In this document: one piece after another, positions 35,146-47,027 of the stretch | Layout of the letters: each line of letters opens with the position of its first letter | Position numbering within the stretch: the stretch's first letter is position 1 | Source: Gambelia wislizenii | Lineage: Eukaryota > Chordata > Lepidosauria > Squamata > Crotaphytidae | Assembly: GCA_030847615.1 (NCBI GenBank) | Contig: JAUMIR010000005.1 | Location: 172,636,596-172,700,595 of the forward strand | Direction of reading: 5' to 3' | Length of the DNA stretch: 64,000 bases | Translations under genes and position numbers: made by a program | The notes under the pieces: generated by a model | Databases searched by the model: none | Seen by the model: the letters and a program-made list of their open reading frames with translations, nothing else | Told to the model about the DNA's origin: nothing

Positions 35146-35225
35146 CCCCCCCCCAGCAGGATTTGAACCATCAACCTCCTGATTATAAGGCAAAGACATT
35201 TCTTGCTTGTCACAGCAACTGCTAT
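35146..35225 (-). other. tRNA-like fragment
   Basis: The minus strand reads 'cttataatcaggaggttg' followed by 'atggttcaaatcctgct', which resembles an anticodon arm followed by a T arm with the GGTTCAAATCC B box. The 5' half ('acaagcaagaaatg') does not form a proper D arm and position 33 is not T, so this is a tRNA pseudogene or SINE head rather than a working tRNA. Confidence 0.35.
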
Positions 35226-36751
35226 AATATGATACTGGAGAATTCCCTGAATAGATGGATTTAAAAGGCATGCAAAGTAGAGGAAATGATGTTTTAAAGA
35301 TGGGGGGAGGAGGATATCATGGGGAGGCGTGGTTATCATTTTGTGTGTAGTAACTGTCCTCCGCTTTTGAAACATGTTGTTCCTTTACAGAAACGAATAT
35401 GCAGTAATCATGGTTTCGATTCCAAAATGCTTTCATTTCGTTTTGTCCTGGTTCTGTCACTCAAATATGTGTGGTATTCATCTTGGTCTTCAATATACAA
35501 TGAAACTCTTTTTGTCAGATAATCTTACCAGTAGGACTGTTGGTATAACATCCTATCCTCATCTCCTACATCATTAGATCTCACTAGTTGGGCTGCTGGT
35601 TGAATTCTTAAAAACAATATCCTGTCCTTATTGGAAGACTAATGCTGTGCCCCTTTGTCTGCCTTCCTTCTTACTTCTGCTTCTTCGTTGCTTGCCTACT
35701 GCCTCTCCCTGCCAACTGATTTGGCCTGCCTACTGCCCACTGATCAACACACTGTTTCTGTTGTTTTAGTGAAGTTCTTCTATTCTGAAGGTTTGGGGTA
35801 TTCTAGAAGATTTAGGAAGATGCCAGAAGATATTGTGGAAACACAGCTAGGACCCAAGTTGCATGAACTGGCAAGTCTGAGCAGTCAACATATTTCTAAA
35901 CAAATTTTTCAGTGAAAATGACAGAAAATTAAACACACACACACACACACACACACACCAAATTATAAAGCTGCGTAGCACAAAAACACTGGAATTACCT
36001 GTCTGTAGTTTCACAGAATTAATCCCCTCTTTTGAGTTTACTGTGCTTCCTAGATTTATCCAAAAGTAGGAACAAATAAAAAGGTTATAGTTGTTTAATT
36101 TTCCCAGTAGAAGTTATTGGAAGGAGTGGCCATTCAGGTTAGAACAGATTGGGGAATGAGTTGAATAGCTGAACTGTGTCCCAAATCAAATCAAGCAGCC
36201 CATGTATAGTCCTAATAATCATGATTATTTGTGTCAGATTATGCTTTTTGTAAAATTAATTCCAGACACTGGAAGCAGAACTACACAGGAGTGACTGCTG
36301 AGAAAAGTCTCAGACTCCCACATCAACCAGAGACACATCGTGTGATTCCGCATGTATGGTTACCACACCTAATCTCTGCCCTTGCAAATGTTGAGATATT
36401 TATGTAGATTAACTTATATGAAAGCATTTTGGTTAAATCAAATCAATGAGTGCGGATTCATTATTTGGGGTTATTGTGTGAAGATTTGATACTCCCTTAA
36501 GGACGCTGAAACCATACGCTAATGAATGAGACATAAGTACCATTCACTGACTTAATGTGTGACAATTAATCTTGCTCTAGTTTCCTCCTCCCCTGTGTTA
36601 TTATAATAGAAAATGATGCCCATATTATTGGGCCAGAAGTTTAAAAGTTCAGGCACACATTGCAGCATGATTAAACTACAAAATGTGTTAGAAAATAATT
36701 GCTTCTGACAACAGCCAGTAGAAACATATTTTACAAATATAGTTAGTCATT
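35226..36751. other. Anonymous DNA; candidate conserved noncoding patch at 36390-36720
   Basis: An (AC)n run occupies about 35934-35958. From about 36390 to 36720 the sequence is AT-rich, non-repetitive and rich in ATTA/TAAT-type motifs, the look of many developmental noncoding elements, but this cannot be tested without comparison to other species. Confidence 0.35.
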
Positions 36752-37079
36752 GGACTTTTTCGGACGTTTAAAAAGTAATGCAAGCAGCCTCGTCAGTTTG
36801 CGAGGCTGCTGTGCTGCAAAGCGTCAGTTTCGGATGATGCTCGCCCCTGCCGGTACTGTTGCGGTACTGCGGGGAGAGTTGAGTATCATATTTCCTTGAT
36901 TTTTAATCACAATCAACTTTCGTGAGTAAAAATCAAGGAAATATGATGCTCAACTCTCCCAGCGGTACCGCAACAGTACCGGCAGGGGCGAGCGTCATCC
37001 GAAACTGATGCTTTGCAGTGCAGCAGCCTTGCAAGATGACGAGGCTGCTTGCGTTATTTTTCAGCATCCGAAAAAGTCC
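36752..37079. mobile_element. Foldback element, second family (328 bp palindrome)
   Basis: The ends 'ggactttttcgga' and 'tccgaaaaagtcc' enclose arms that pair closely ('gcggtact', 'ccggtactgttgcggtac', 'gctcaactctccc') around a centre near 36910. 'att' flanks both ends, a possible 3-bp target duplication. The terminal motif resembles that of 8151-8964 and 33645-33985 but the arms differ. No ORF. Confidence 0.8.
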
Positions 37080-37596
37080 ATTCATTGACAGTCTGAAGAG
37101 ATTGTTTTCTTTAAACTTCCAGGACCTCTCTTTTTTTGCACTGTTTGTGAAGAAAGCACAACTGCTTGGATCCTGAATTGCATTCAGTGTGTGATGTGTT
37201 TGGGGGTATAACATGATTTTGCTTGCTGCCTTAATTATACATACACATACACAGTAAAAAGAGTTCTGAGCATATTATCTCAAGCCTAAATTTTCCAGTA
37301 AGGTTATAACATTTACGTTTAGTTGTAAACTGAAAAAGAAGAGAGCATGATGTTTCATTTGCCTTAAAATATGGTGTTTCAGGTAACCAAGCATGTATAT
37401 CTTATTTTTTTATTAATATTTTTATTAAAAGTTTTAAAATATGTTAAGAAACTACAAAGATCAGAAACAAAGAAAACAACAGAAAACCTGAAATACCATA
37501 AAATAAAAATATAAATAACACAAAGCTAAAGTAAACAGTGGGGAGGGAAAAAAAGAAGAAGAAAATGTGATTTCCAGTATTCCTTTTTGTGGATAT
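37080..37596. other. Anonymous AT-rich DNA
   Basis: No gene recognised; long A-rich stretch at 37490-37570. Confidence 0.4.
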
Positions 37597-38870
37597 ATGA
37601 GGTCTGTCTATTAAATAATGAGACTGGTACAATAACCCATCTTTATTTATATGTATTATGATTCTAATGCTTGTCCCCTTCAATATATTCCCCGTCCACA
37701 CTCACACACCCATGTAGTCTTGTTTTCCACTGTTCGAAGGTATGGAGTAGATCAGTTTCTGTCAGCTGTTTCAACACATCTGCTATTTTCTTCTTTACTG
37801 CATCAATTGACTCAAAACATGTTTCTTTAAGCACTGATTTCACTTTAGGAAAAATAAAAAAAGTTGTGTGGTGCCAAATCTGGGGAATATGGAGGATGTT
37901 CAAGTGTAGTAATGTGTTTATTGGCCAAAACCTGCTTCACATAAACTGCTGTGTGTGCAGGCTCATTGTCTTGATGAAAAATGAAACCATTCTTCCACAG
38001 TTCTGGCTGAGTTTTTTTTTTTCCTTGCTCTTTCTCTATGCATTGTCAAAACTTCCTTATAATAATGCTGGTTCATTGTTCTGCCTTCTGGAACCCATTC
38101 TGCCAAAATTATGCCCTTGGCGTAAAAACAAACAAACAAACAAACAATGAGCATGACTTTGAATGTGGACTTGCTTTGACATGCTTTTTTCATTCTTGGT
38201 GATGATCGTGTTTTCCAGTGCATTGACTGTCATTTTGTCTCAAAATCATACTGGAGGATCCAGGTTTCAATATAAGTGATTAAAAAAAAAAGTTTGGGTC
38301 CACCTCAGGTTGCCGCAGAATGTCAGCACAAATTTCCTTGTGGCACCCTTTTTGCTCTGGTGTGAGAACCCTAGGGACCATCTTGGCACAAAGTTTTCTC
38401 ATATTGAGATCCTCAAGCAAAATTTTCCATGAAGTGTCTTTGTCAATGTTCACAGTTTCAGCTCTCATTCGGACACTGAGTCAGCAGTCTCCTTGAATAT
38501 TCTGGCTGATTTTACCCACAATTTTTTTTTTCATTTCTTGAAGTGGAAGGTCATCCAGAGCATTAATCGTCTTCCACATTCTCACGTCTTTCTCTGAATC
38601 TTTTGTGCCATTCAAACACACACACACACGAGACATGCAGTCTTTCCTGTAGGCCTCATTAAGTATTTGAAAAGATTCTGTTGGTGTTTTGTTCAATTTT
38701 ACTAACAAAAATGCAATTGACACATTGCTCAGCTTTTAAACTTAGCATTTTTACAGCACACAACAGACAACACAGCTGTTTTAAACAATGACTGACAATC
38801 AACTGAACGGCTGAGAGTGTTGATGTTTGTCATTCAGGTTCACACGTGTTCAAGGTCACCACTCAAACAT
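37597..38870 (-). pseudogene. mariner-type transposase pseudogene
   Basis: Consecutive minus-strand fragments follow a mariner transposase: 'LVKLNKTPTESFQILNEAY', 'DKDTSWKILLEDLNMRKLC', 'AKMVPRVLTPEQK', 'AEWVPEGRTMNQHYYKEVL', 'HQDNEPAHTA', 'HPPYSPDLAPHNFF' and 'FEQWKTRLHGCV'. The 3' inverted end with 'gaggtctgtctattaaat' is at about 37599. Stops, frameshifts and a (CAAA)n slippage run break it, the first catalytic Asp ('TGDETW' position) reads 'TYIETW', and the third appears as Asn. The opposite end is not found, probably lost at the neighbouring MITE. Confidence 0.85.
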
Positions 38871-38877
38871 TCACAAT

Positions 38878-39347
38878 CAGTTCTCCCTGATTTATCTAAA
38901 AGGTAGAAACATAGCAGTGCATCTGCAAAAATGGTGGCCTCAGCTTACCATCAGGGCCCTGAGAGGACAGAGGTGGCAGGGAGCAGGTGCACGCAGAGAG
39001 CAGCAGCAGGCGGTGGGGCTGCCAGAGCAGTACGCAAGCTGTGTGTGGCAAACAAAGCAAGGCAACCAGTGGGAGGAAAAGTGAGAGGACAGACAAGGGA
39101 GAAGGCAGGTAAGCAGCAGGCTGAACCCATCTCAGTTGTGGACTGTGAGCACCATGGGCTGGCGGGGGCTGTTGGTGGGAAAGGAGATGGAGAGGACGAG
39201 GAGGAGGAGGGTGAGAAGAAGAAATGACAACACTGTAGGAGATTTTTGCAGCAGTGTTGTCATCATAAGAAGCAGAGGAGGCAGCTAAGAAGCTCACAAA
39301 TAATCAAATCCATAAATTCTTAACTTGCAAATGTGAAGGGACAATTG
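38878..39347. mobile_element. Probable Tigger-like non-autonomous element
   Basis: The right end reads 'gaagggacaattg' then TA (39348-39349), and the left end 'cagttctccctga' is a plausible mutated partner. The interior is GC-richer than its surroundings and purine-rich at 39180-39225. Its end motif resembles those at 52969 and 30837. Left boundary is uncertain. Confidence 0.45.
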
Positions 39348-39664
39348 TATTTTTGAAAGAAATATAGATACCAAATCCATGCCTCCTCAATTCTCTGCAA
39401 GTTGCATACAGATTGCTCTTTCCTCAATTATGCTACCAATGAGGAAAGATGAAGCATGTCAAGTTCATCAGCAAAGGAAGTGGGCAGAAGGCTCTCCACT
39501 CTCTTCCAGTGAGAAAAGATCACTGGAATGTATTCACTTCCCAGTGTGTGTGTTGGTGTATATGTGCATGCGCATAAAGCTGTGTGTGAGGGAGAAAGAG
39601 AGAGAGAGAGTCAGGAAAGATCACTGGAAGGTATGCATTTTCATATGTGTGTGTCTCTGTTTAC
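39348..39664. other. Anonymous DNA with (AG)n and (TG)n runs
   Basis: An AG-rich run lies at about 39588-39612. A 159-codon ORF spanning this and the CR1 fragment has no domain and is probably chance. Confidence 0.5.
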
Positions 39665-39766
39665 GTCTGATGGCCATCTGTCGGGAATTATTTGATTGTG
39701 TATTCCTGCATGGCAGAGGGTTGGACTGGATGGCGCTTGTGGTCTCTTCCAACTTTATGATTCTAA
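39665..39766 (+). repeat. CR1 LINE 3' end fragment
   Basis: 'gatggccatctgtcggga', 'gggttggactggatgg', 'cttgtggtctcttccaac' and 'tatgattctaaga' are the standard CR1 3' end. It sits directly against a Bov-B fragment. Confidence 0.85.
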
Positions 39767-39769
39767 GAT

Positions 39770-40613
39770 GTGAATCCAGCTCATATTGGATTAGACTTGG
39801 AGGAAGAAGGCATGAAAACTGGCAGAAGGATCACCAACAATTTAGGCTATGCAGATGACACCATACTACTGGCAGAAAATTGCAAAGATTGGGAACAACT
39901 ATTGAAGAACGTTAAAGAAGAAAGTGCAAAAGCAGGGTTACAGCTGAACATTAAGAAAACAAAAATAATGACAACAGATTTTTTTTTATGTAACTTTAAA
40001 GTAGACAATGAAGACACTGAAATAGTTCAAGTTTTTCCATACCTTAGCTCAGTCATAAATCAAAATGGATAATAATAGTTAAGAAGTCAGAACAAGACTG
40101 GAATTTCCAAGGGCAACTATGAAAGAAGTAGCAAAGATCTCAAATGTAAAGATATATCATTAAATACCAAAGCAAGATTGTCCAGGCCATACTATTTCCA
40201 ATTTTCCTGTATTGTTATGAAGGCTGGACAATGAAGAAAGCTGATAGCTCCTTTGAAATATGGAACTAGAAGATTGCTCTGTGGTTTCCATGGATTGCCA
40301 AAAAGGTCAATACATAGGACCTAGAGCAAATCACGCATGAACTCTCCCTAGAAGTCAAGATGACTAAACTGAGACTGTTGTACTTTGGACATATCATGAA
40401 AATACACGAGTCCCTAGAAAAGGCAATAGTGCTTGATAAGGAAGCAAGCTTAGGAGACTGCATTACAGATGGATAGACTCATTCAAGGGAGCCACAGCCC
40501 TAAGTTTTCAAGACCTGAGGAGAGCTGTTCATAATGGGGTGTCTTGGGATCTTTTATTCATAGGGTCACCATAGGTCTTGGTGGCAATTAACAGCAGCAG
40601 CAGCAGCATGTAT
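39770..40613 (+). pseudogene. Bov-B/RTE LINE reverse transcriptase fragment
   Basis: The ORF 39770-40072 has an RT core, 'NNLGYADDTILLAE', followed by 'LLKNVKEESAKAGLQLN' and 'KKTKIMTT', typical of Bov-B/RTE. Decayed frames continue to about 40550 and the 3' end reads 'catagg...ttggtggcaatta' with a (CAG)n tail at 40592-40608. It is 5' truncated and broken by stops. Bov-B is well known in squamates, supporting the organism guess. Confidence 0.8.
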
Positions 40614-41464
40614 ACAGACACCCCCACCCGCCAACACACATACATAATCTTACTAGTATTACAGTCTTTCAAATGTATGGATATTCAGTTGCAAATTGCA
40701 TTTAGTTCTTTTTTTAAAAAAAAATCTTATCAAATTTCATAAAAAAGAAAAATAACAATTAAAAACAAGTTTCAATTGTAAATTCTTACAGTTTTAAATA
40801 ATTAATATATATAAAGAATAATTGCGTTTAGTTCTGAGATGTTTAAACTGGAGAATCTTATACTAAAATTCAAACATCACAAATATCTAACACATCCTTA
40901 GCTTAGGTGTATATTCCAATAGAGTCAACAAGGGACTTCGTACAAGTGTGCATCACAGTGCACAAATGAGTTGGTACAGCAGCTATATTTCCAAGCCAGA
41001 ATTCACAAAGTCTTACTTGTGTGAAGTGAACAACTTCACCAATCATGATAAAAAAAACCTTTCCAAAGTCCTGTAGAAGACCCAGAGTAGTGATTGTATC
41101 AAAATATAGATTTTGTTTATCAATATGAAGCCAGATCTGTGTACAATATGCAGTACATCAGCAAGGATGTCTGACTCCCCATTGTTTAGCAATATTATTA
41201 ACAAAAGGGCTTATTATTATATTAGGCTTCTGGAGCATAGAAAACTGTTGGGAGATGTAGGCATTGTTTTTAGATGAAAAGACTGCAAGGTGAGTTCTTG
41301 CTAGACTATGCATGGACTATGAGGCTTCCTGTTCATTTCTAAGTATGTGTCTTTTTCATGTTCATTTTTTTAAATAATCATTTTTGAATAATTATGTATT
41401 CAGTCATGTGTATTCAGTCATGTCAGTGTTGGATGAGGGTAGGGATATAATTATTCACTATTTT
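40614..41464. other. Anonymous AT-rich DNA
   Basis: No gene recognised. Poly-T/A runs at 40708-40730. Confidence 0.45.
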
Positions 41465-41845
41465 CCTTCTCAAGGGAATCAAAAAGAAATTTTAGAAAAT
41501 TTCTTCCCATTGTAAGAAAGTCTTTGAAAACTACTCAGTTTTCAAAAACTATTCACATTTCAGGATTTATTTTGTTCAAAATTAACATATGGTTGTTTTG
41601 TGCAGAAAACATTATTTTTTGCACAGAGAATAATATTTCTGCAGGAATATTATTTTATGTATAAAAATGCTGTTTCCTGTGAAAAAGATACTGTAGTCAG
41701 AGATTTATTCTGCACAAAAATTGCACATGGTTGTTTTGTGCAGACAACAATATTTTCTGCACAGGAAACAGCATTTTCTGTGCACAAATATGATTTTCTG
41801 CACAGAACAACCATATGTTAGTTGTACACAGAATAAGTCCTTAGC
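41465..41845. repeat. Degenerate 'ttttctgcacagaaaa' repeat cluster
   Basis: Short near-palindromic units ('tgcagaaaacattat', 'ttctgcacaggaaacagc') recur every 20-30 bases. The flanking 'gaaaactactcagttttcaaaaac' matches, inverted, the text near 25090-25145 inside the 24645-25352 element, so both belong to one family. Unit phasing is irregular. Confidence 0.5.
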
Positions 41846-42212
41846 TGAGAAGAAACTCATCAGCCTAGGATTTTCCTCATTAGCGTTTCCTGACCCTTGC
41901 GAAACATGGTTTTCAACAATTTTTTGTATATCATTGAATATTCTTTACATCCTTAGATTTGGGTTGCCATTTCTTTCTTTTCTTCTTTTTCTGTGAGGTT
42001 CCGGACCTTTGGTACTCACATAGTTGGCAGGTACAACACGGTCCTTTCTGTGCTGGGAATGACTGTGGCCAGCAAGGTTGCAGAACAATATTTTTTCAGT
42101 TTATTTTTGAACATTTGCCCCTTATCTACAATTTTATTTATATTCAGCGCAGAAAGGGGGTTTAATCATTTCAGTGTAGACCAAAGTGAAATTGATAGAT
42201 TTCTCCATCTCT

Positions 42213-42355
42213 GTGAAGTCGAAGGCTTTCACGGCCAGCATCCATAGATTTTTCTTGGTTTTTTCCCGGACTGTGAGGCTGTGTTCTGGAACATCAGAAA
42301 CAAACTCTTCCAGAACACAGCCTCACAGCCTGGGGAAAAAAATCAAGGAGAACCT
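42213..42355 (-). mobile_element. Hairpin repeat with 12-bp target duplication, copy 2
   Basis: Bounded by 'ttctccatctct' at 42201-42212 and 42356-42367. It begins like copy 1 (24066-24308) with 'gtgaagtcgaaggctttca' and folds on itself ('gactgtgaggctgtgttctgg' and its complement). It is shorter because the distal part of the hairpin is missing. Different duplication lengths in the two copies argue for retrotransposition rather than cut-and-paste. Confidence 0.7.
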
Positions 42356-42421
42356 ATTCTCCATCTCTGTTTCCAGTTGGTACACCTTGGGATTCTCAAG
42401 GTAAACAAAATATATCCTCAT

Positions 42422-42666
42422 ATAGGGCCAACATGGTGTAGTGGTATGAGCATTGGACTGTGACTCTGGATACCAGGCTTTGAATCCCCACTTGGCCATG
42501 GAAACCCATTGGGTAACCTTGGGCAAGTCACATTCTCTTGTCCTCAGAGGAAGGCAAAGGCAAGTCCCCTCTGAACAAATCTTGCATGAAAACCCCATGA
42601 TAGGTTCTCCTTAGAGTCACCATACATTGGAAATGACTGGAAGGCACATAGCGGCAGCAGCAACAC
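42422..42666 (+). repeat. tRNA-derived SINE (Bov-B-like tail), best plus-strand copy
   Basis: Starts 'gccaacatggtgtagtgg' (A box region), then 'tttgaatccccacttggcc' (B box), core 'gtaaccttgggcaagtcac', and tail 'gactggaaggcaca' with '(gca)n'. Clearest view of the family at 6423, 29427 and 43996. Predicted Pol III transcript, not a functional tRNA. Confidence 0.85.
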
Positions 42667-43995
42667 GCTTGAAATCTACCCATCCATGTTCCAGAGCCCT
42701 TCTCCCTTAAATGCTCTATGACTTGAGATATAAAATATTTTTGAGCTGTGCACCCCCTCAGTCAAATGTCAGTACACATCCCGTTCTGATGAATGAGCTT
42801 GACAAGCACACTCCCTGTGGTCTGTGAGATAACTGATGATGTACATTTTCTATCATAGCTGAAGATTTGCCTGTCTGTGGATGAGGCTGACACCCCTGCT
42901 GCAGAATTTACCACTTCCCCATTAAAAGCATCATCACAATTCCCTCTGCTGTTCACTAGAGGGTTTTTGTTTGCTACAGAGTTTGCTTGTCTTTGCAGCA
43001 TCCACAGAGAAAAATATCTAAATAATTCAATGTTTTGCTTGCTCTGTAAAGCTTTAGTGTATTCTGAAAGAGAGTTAAATACTGCAGAATAAACCAGCAG
43101 GGTAATCAGATGGATTAAAAGATTTATCAAAGAGAAAGTACCCATTGCAGCTGAAAAATAAACAACTCAATTGCCTTCTATTGAATGCAGACATTTGTTT
43201 CATTGAGCCACACCAACTACTTGATCCACAGTGGTATATCAGAAATGAATAGAGATGGGAAAGTGGGAATTGGATCATTAGCTAAATAATATGTGAAGTA
43301 TGGCAAATGAGGACTCCAACTGTATTAGTCAAAAATCCTGTTTGACAACACTAGGCCAAACAATGTTCTTAAATAGTCTAGCGTCTTTATTCTTCCCCCT
43401 CCCCACCTTTTAAATACAAACAATTAACTGGAAATGACAAACATATCTTGGATCTTTTTGTGAAAATGGTAACTGAGCCTACTTGGGAATATTTAATCTT
43501 TATGATGTTCCGAATACACTGTCTATTCTTGTCTGGATAAGTACACAGTAGCTGCATAAGAAGTGTCAAATTAATTGGATTTTCACTTGTTCACAAAAGG
43601 CTGTTGATAGCTCCCTTATGCTTTTGCTCTTTCTCTAACTGTATGTGGCTGCAACATTTAATAAGAATATCAAAATGCTGCTTTGTGAATATTAAATATT
43701 ATGCATTTGAATCTTTATGCAGGGGATAACCAGAATAGGATTCTAAAGGTAAATGCTAACCATAGAAATATATTGTTATTCAAGACAATGGAAATAACTT
43801 TGATAACAATAATGGTTTTGCAGCATGATTCTAAGCATGTTTACTCAGAAGTAAATCTTTCTATGGGTCTTACTTGTTGGCATGCTTAGAAATGTAGGTG
43901 TTGTGTGCTATCCTTTATAATTCATATTTCATTTGTGCTGGTAATTAGCTAGGGAAATAGTTCCTTATTTTAAATCCTATTCATTATTTTAAAGA
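42667..43995. other. Anonymous DNA
   Basis: No gene or repeat recognised. A 127-codon minus-strand ORF (42762-43145) and an antisense ORF have no domain. The sequence appears single-copy. Confidence 0.4.
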
Positions 43996-44190
43996 GGTTG
44001 TTGTTACGTGCCTTCAAGTCAACTCCATTTTCTTGGCAAGATTTATTCAGAGGCAGTTTGACATTGCCTTCCTTTAAGCCTGAGAGAGAGAGAGTGACTT
44101 GTCCAAGGGTTTCCATAGCTAAGGAAGGATTTGAAATATGGTATTTTGGAGTCCTATTCCAGTACCCAAACCACTACATCACACTGGCTG
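43996..44190 (-). repeat. tRNA-derived SINE (Bov-B-like tail), internally deleted
   Basis: Minus-strand match to 42422-42666 from 'cagtgtgatgtagtggtttg' to 'cttgaaggcacgtaacaacaa', lacking part of the tail-proximal region ('cttagggtcgccat' segment). Confidence 0.75.
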
Positions 44191-45169
44191 TCCTTTAAAA
44201 ATGTAGATAGCATCTCCTCTCCCCACCTCTTTTCTTATCCAAAAGTAAGGAACCAGTGCTGATTGGGACTGTGGTATAAATTAAATGGTAGCTTTAATTT
44301 TTATTCTCCACTGTAGGCCCCGTCTATATAGTTCCCCACCCTATGTTTAATGTAAATTGCCAAAAGTCTGTCCCTTGTTTTGTTAATGTAAGTTCTTGTC
44401 TATATGGTCAAAATAATCCAAATAGCATGCGAACGTACAGCGATCTGTTCATACAGACATGAGCATAAATATGTGTCATTTGGAAGAGGGGCAGCCAAAT
44501 CCACTGTAAAGTCCATGTGTGTCATGTCCAGGGCTTTGTCTGGATTTTTAAAAAAGCTCTGTATGACATGCAAATGTGTGATCTTTTGAACACTCACATT
44601 CACAGATACAAACAGGCAGCACAATCTGATTGGCTGGATGAGCATGAGGGTGTGGCTAGCAAACAGGGAAAGCAACTATGGCTGCCATGTTGGATTTTTA
44701 GCTAAGCGAGGGTCTGATAAGTCAATAAAAGATTTGACCTTATACTTTTTTTTTCTTTGTGTCCTTTCTTGTAAATATGAACTATTGCTTGTCTGCACCA
44801 TGGGAAACTTTTTTTTAAAATGGCAACAGCAGATTTAAAATATTGAGTAAATCACTTGCGACCATGATCTTGGCTAGGGGTTCATGCAGAGTTTAGGGGG
44901 GGGGGCTGCTTTAACCAAGAAGACAGGTCACATTATTGTGAATGCCTGCTTTTTCAGATGTGCTTGTATTTTCTCCCCCTCATACAGACAGGATCTAAAT
45001 TACAGGTGTACAGCCCTGATTTGATTAGCAACTGTAATAGACTAACTGTGATTTATGCTAGAGTTTTCATACAGATAAAATCCCATGCACATACTTTGAC
45101 TAATTTTTAGGGGGGGAAACACCTTGGAAGTAACACCTTGCAGGTAATGTATAGTTTATAGTTTAATGC
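44191..45169. other. Anonymous DNA
   Basis: No gene recognised. T and G homopolymer runs at about 44746 and 44896. Confidence 0.4.
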
Positions 45170-45860
45170 ATAGACCTAAAGATGGCAGTGCACATGCTGG
45201 TAACCTCATGGCTGGACTTTTGCAATGCGCTGTACATCGGGTTACTGTACATTCTGTACCAAGTTCAGAAACTTCAATTGGTTCAAAGCATGGCAGCCAG
45301 ATTAGTCACTGGTACATCCAGGTGTGATCATATCAGACCAATATCACTCCACTGGCTGCCAGTTAGTTTTCAGACAAGGTACACGGTGTTACTTATTACC
45401 TTTAAAGGCCTACATGGTTTGGGTCCAGGTTATCTGTAGGACCGTCTTCTCCCATATAACCTACCCTGTACACATAGGTCCTCTGGGGGACATTTGCTCC
45501 AGTCAGCAGGACTAGATTGTCAATAGTCACCCAGAAGACGTTTTCTTCAGCCACCCATAGACTGTGGAATGGCCTGCTAGAAGAGATACAACAGCTAAAT
45601 ACTCTGTCTGAATTTAAAGCAGCATTAAAGACCAGTCTCTTCCAGCACGTCTATCCAGATGATTTGAAATTATGAATTTTAGATCATGTCTTGATTGTTT
45701 TAAAATATCTTGGTGTAACTTTTTTTTAAAAAATGATATATGTTTTTAATGGATATATGTTTTTAACCAACATCATGTTTATGTATTTATTTGTTGTTCC
45801 CTGCCTCTATCCATAGGGAGAGGCAAGTAAAAAATAATAATAATAACTATTATTGTTGTT
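45170..45860 (+). pseudogene. L2-like LINE reverse transcriptase C-terminal fragment
   Basis: Frames give 'VTSWLDFCNALYIGL', 'VQKLQLVQSMAARLVTG', 'HWLPVSFQTRYTVLL' and 'FKGLHGLGPGYL', then after a shift text equivalent to an 'RLWNGLLEEI..LSEFKAALKTSLF' ending. The 3' tail includes 'cctctatccatagggagagg' and TAA/TTG repeats. These are the motifs of L2-type LINEs. 5' truncated and frameshifted. Confidence 0.8.
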
Positions 45861-46427
45861 GTTATTGTTGTTGTCATTATTTCCCTTTAATAATCTGACG
45901 ACAGGGAAGAATTGCTGCTTCCATTAGCAGAAATCATTCTGTCCTGCATGGCTTTTATATCTGTTTGTGTATCTTACTCCCTAAGGCCTCTTAAAGATAA
46001 GATGAGCCAATCTGTCTGTGGTCCACATCAGTGTCACATGTTCAATTCTAAGTCAATTCAATCTAACATCTGTGACAGTCTGCATTCTCTCACCTCCCTA
46101 AACATATGAAAATTAATACCTTCCCCAATACTAGCATTTTTGAGCCATCACAAAATTTAAACAAATACACATTCCGGAGGATGACTATGTTTCAGTCAAC
46201 ATATTCATGGAATGTGAATAGTTACTTTTTGGATAACAAATCCCAGCCCGCCCCCCCAAAAGCACCACACTCTTCAAAGTTCTGCATATTATTCCAGGAA
46301 ATGCCAATTAGGTTTTTTTACTTAAAGACAAGGACCCATCAAGGTTCTTCTCTGTCTCAAATTCTGTCTTCACACCATTACCAACAATATAACCACCTAT
46401 GTGGTGCCATTCTCAAACAGATGCTCA
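45861..46427. other. Anonymous DNA
   Basis: No gene recognised; a 111-codon ORF has no domain. Confidence 0.4.
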
Positions 46428-46654
46428 CAGGGCTGGTTTAAGGAATTTTGGGAGACCCTGCAACTCTTTATTTTTTTGGGGGGGATATTTTTATCTCAGG
46501 TCAATGTAACCTACTCTAACCTATTCACAGTACATTATATTCATAGTACTATTAATAATGTTCTTGTAGGAGGAGAGTTATGAACACCCACACACACACA
46601 CAATGACACCTGCCCCATGGCTGCAGGTGCTGCATGGCGCTTAAACTGGCCGTG
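46428..46654 (+). mobile_element. hAT MITE, family 2, copy 2, with 8-bp duplication
   Basis: Ends 'cagggctggtttaagg' and 'cttaaactggccgtg' are inverted matches, and the perfect 8-bp duplication 'gatgctca' (46420-46427 and 46655-46662) supports hAT membership. Matches 52533-52757 along its whole length. No ORF. Confidence 0.9.
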
Positions 46655-46662
46655 GATGCTCA

Positions 46663-47027
46663 TTTCAAAACAAACCTGCAAATGTCTGATTCCAAAGTCA
46701 CATAAGCAGATTTATACAGACAGTTTAACACCAAGACCCATGAAACAATCCCAATCCTTAACCTTAAACCCCATGCAAAATAGACCCAAGTAAGCAACTT
46801 AATTTTTCCTATCAATTCTGAACTTGTAAAAAAAAAAAAAGTTTGGGATGCCAACATAAGTTTACATATCAAGTCCAGAATAAAAAAAATGTGCATTCTA
46901 GAGAAAATCACTCATCAAACCTAACAAACAAAAACAGAAAATGGAAGCATTTGATTAGAAGGTTGATGGAGTGTTCTAAACCTTACTGCAGTTTCCATTT
47001 AGGTCTCATTAGATAAGCACACCCTGC
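46663..47027. other. Anonymous AT-rich DNA
   Basis: No gene recognised. The region ends at the start of the CR1 fragment. Confidence 0.4.

Noticed and set aside
35146..35225. Functional tRNA
   Set aside because: B box is good but the D arm and anticodon loop are abnormal, so it is at most a pseudogene.
37671..38150. 159-codon plus-strand ORF
   Set aside because: It is the antisense of the degraded mariner transposase and ends in an (AAAC)n slippage run.
39379..39858. 159-codon plus-strand ORF
   Set aside because: It runs through microsatellites, a CR1 tail and into Bov-B; a mosaic, not a gene.
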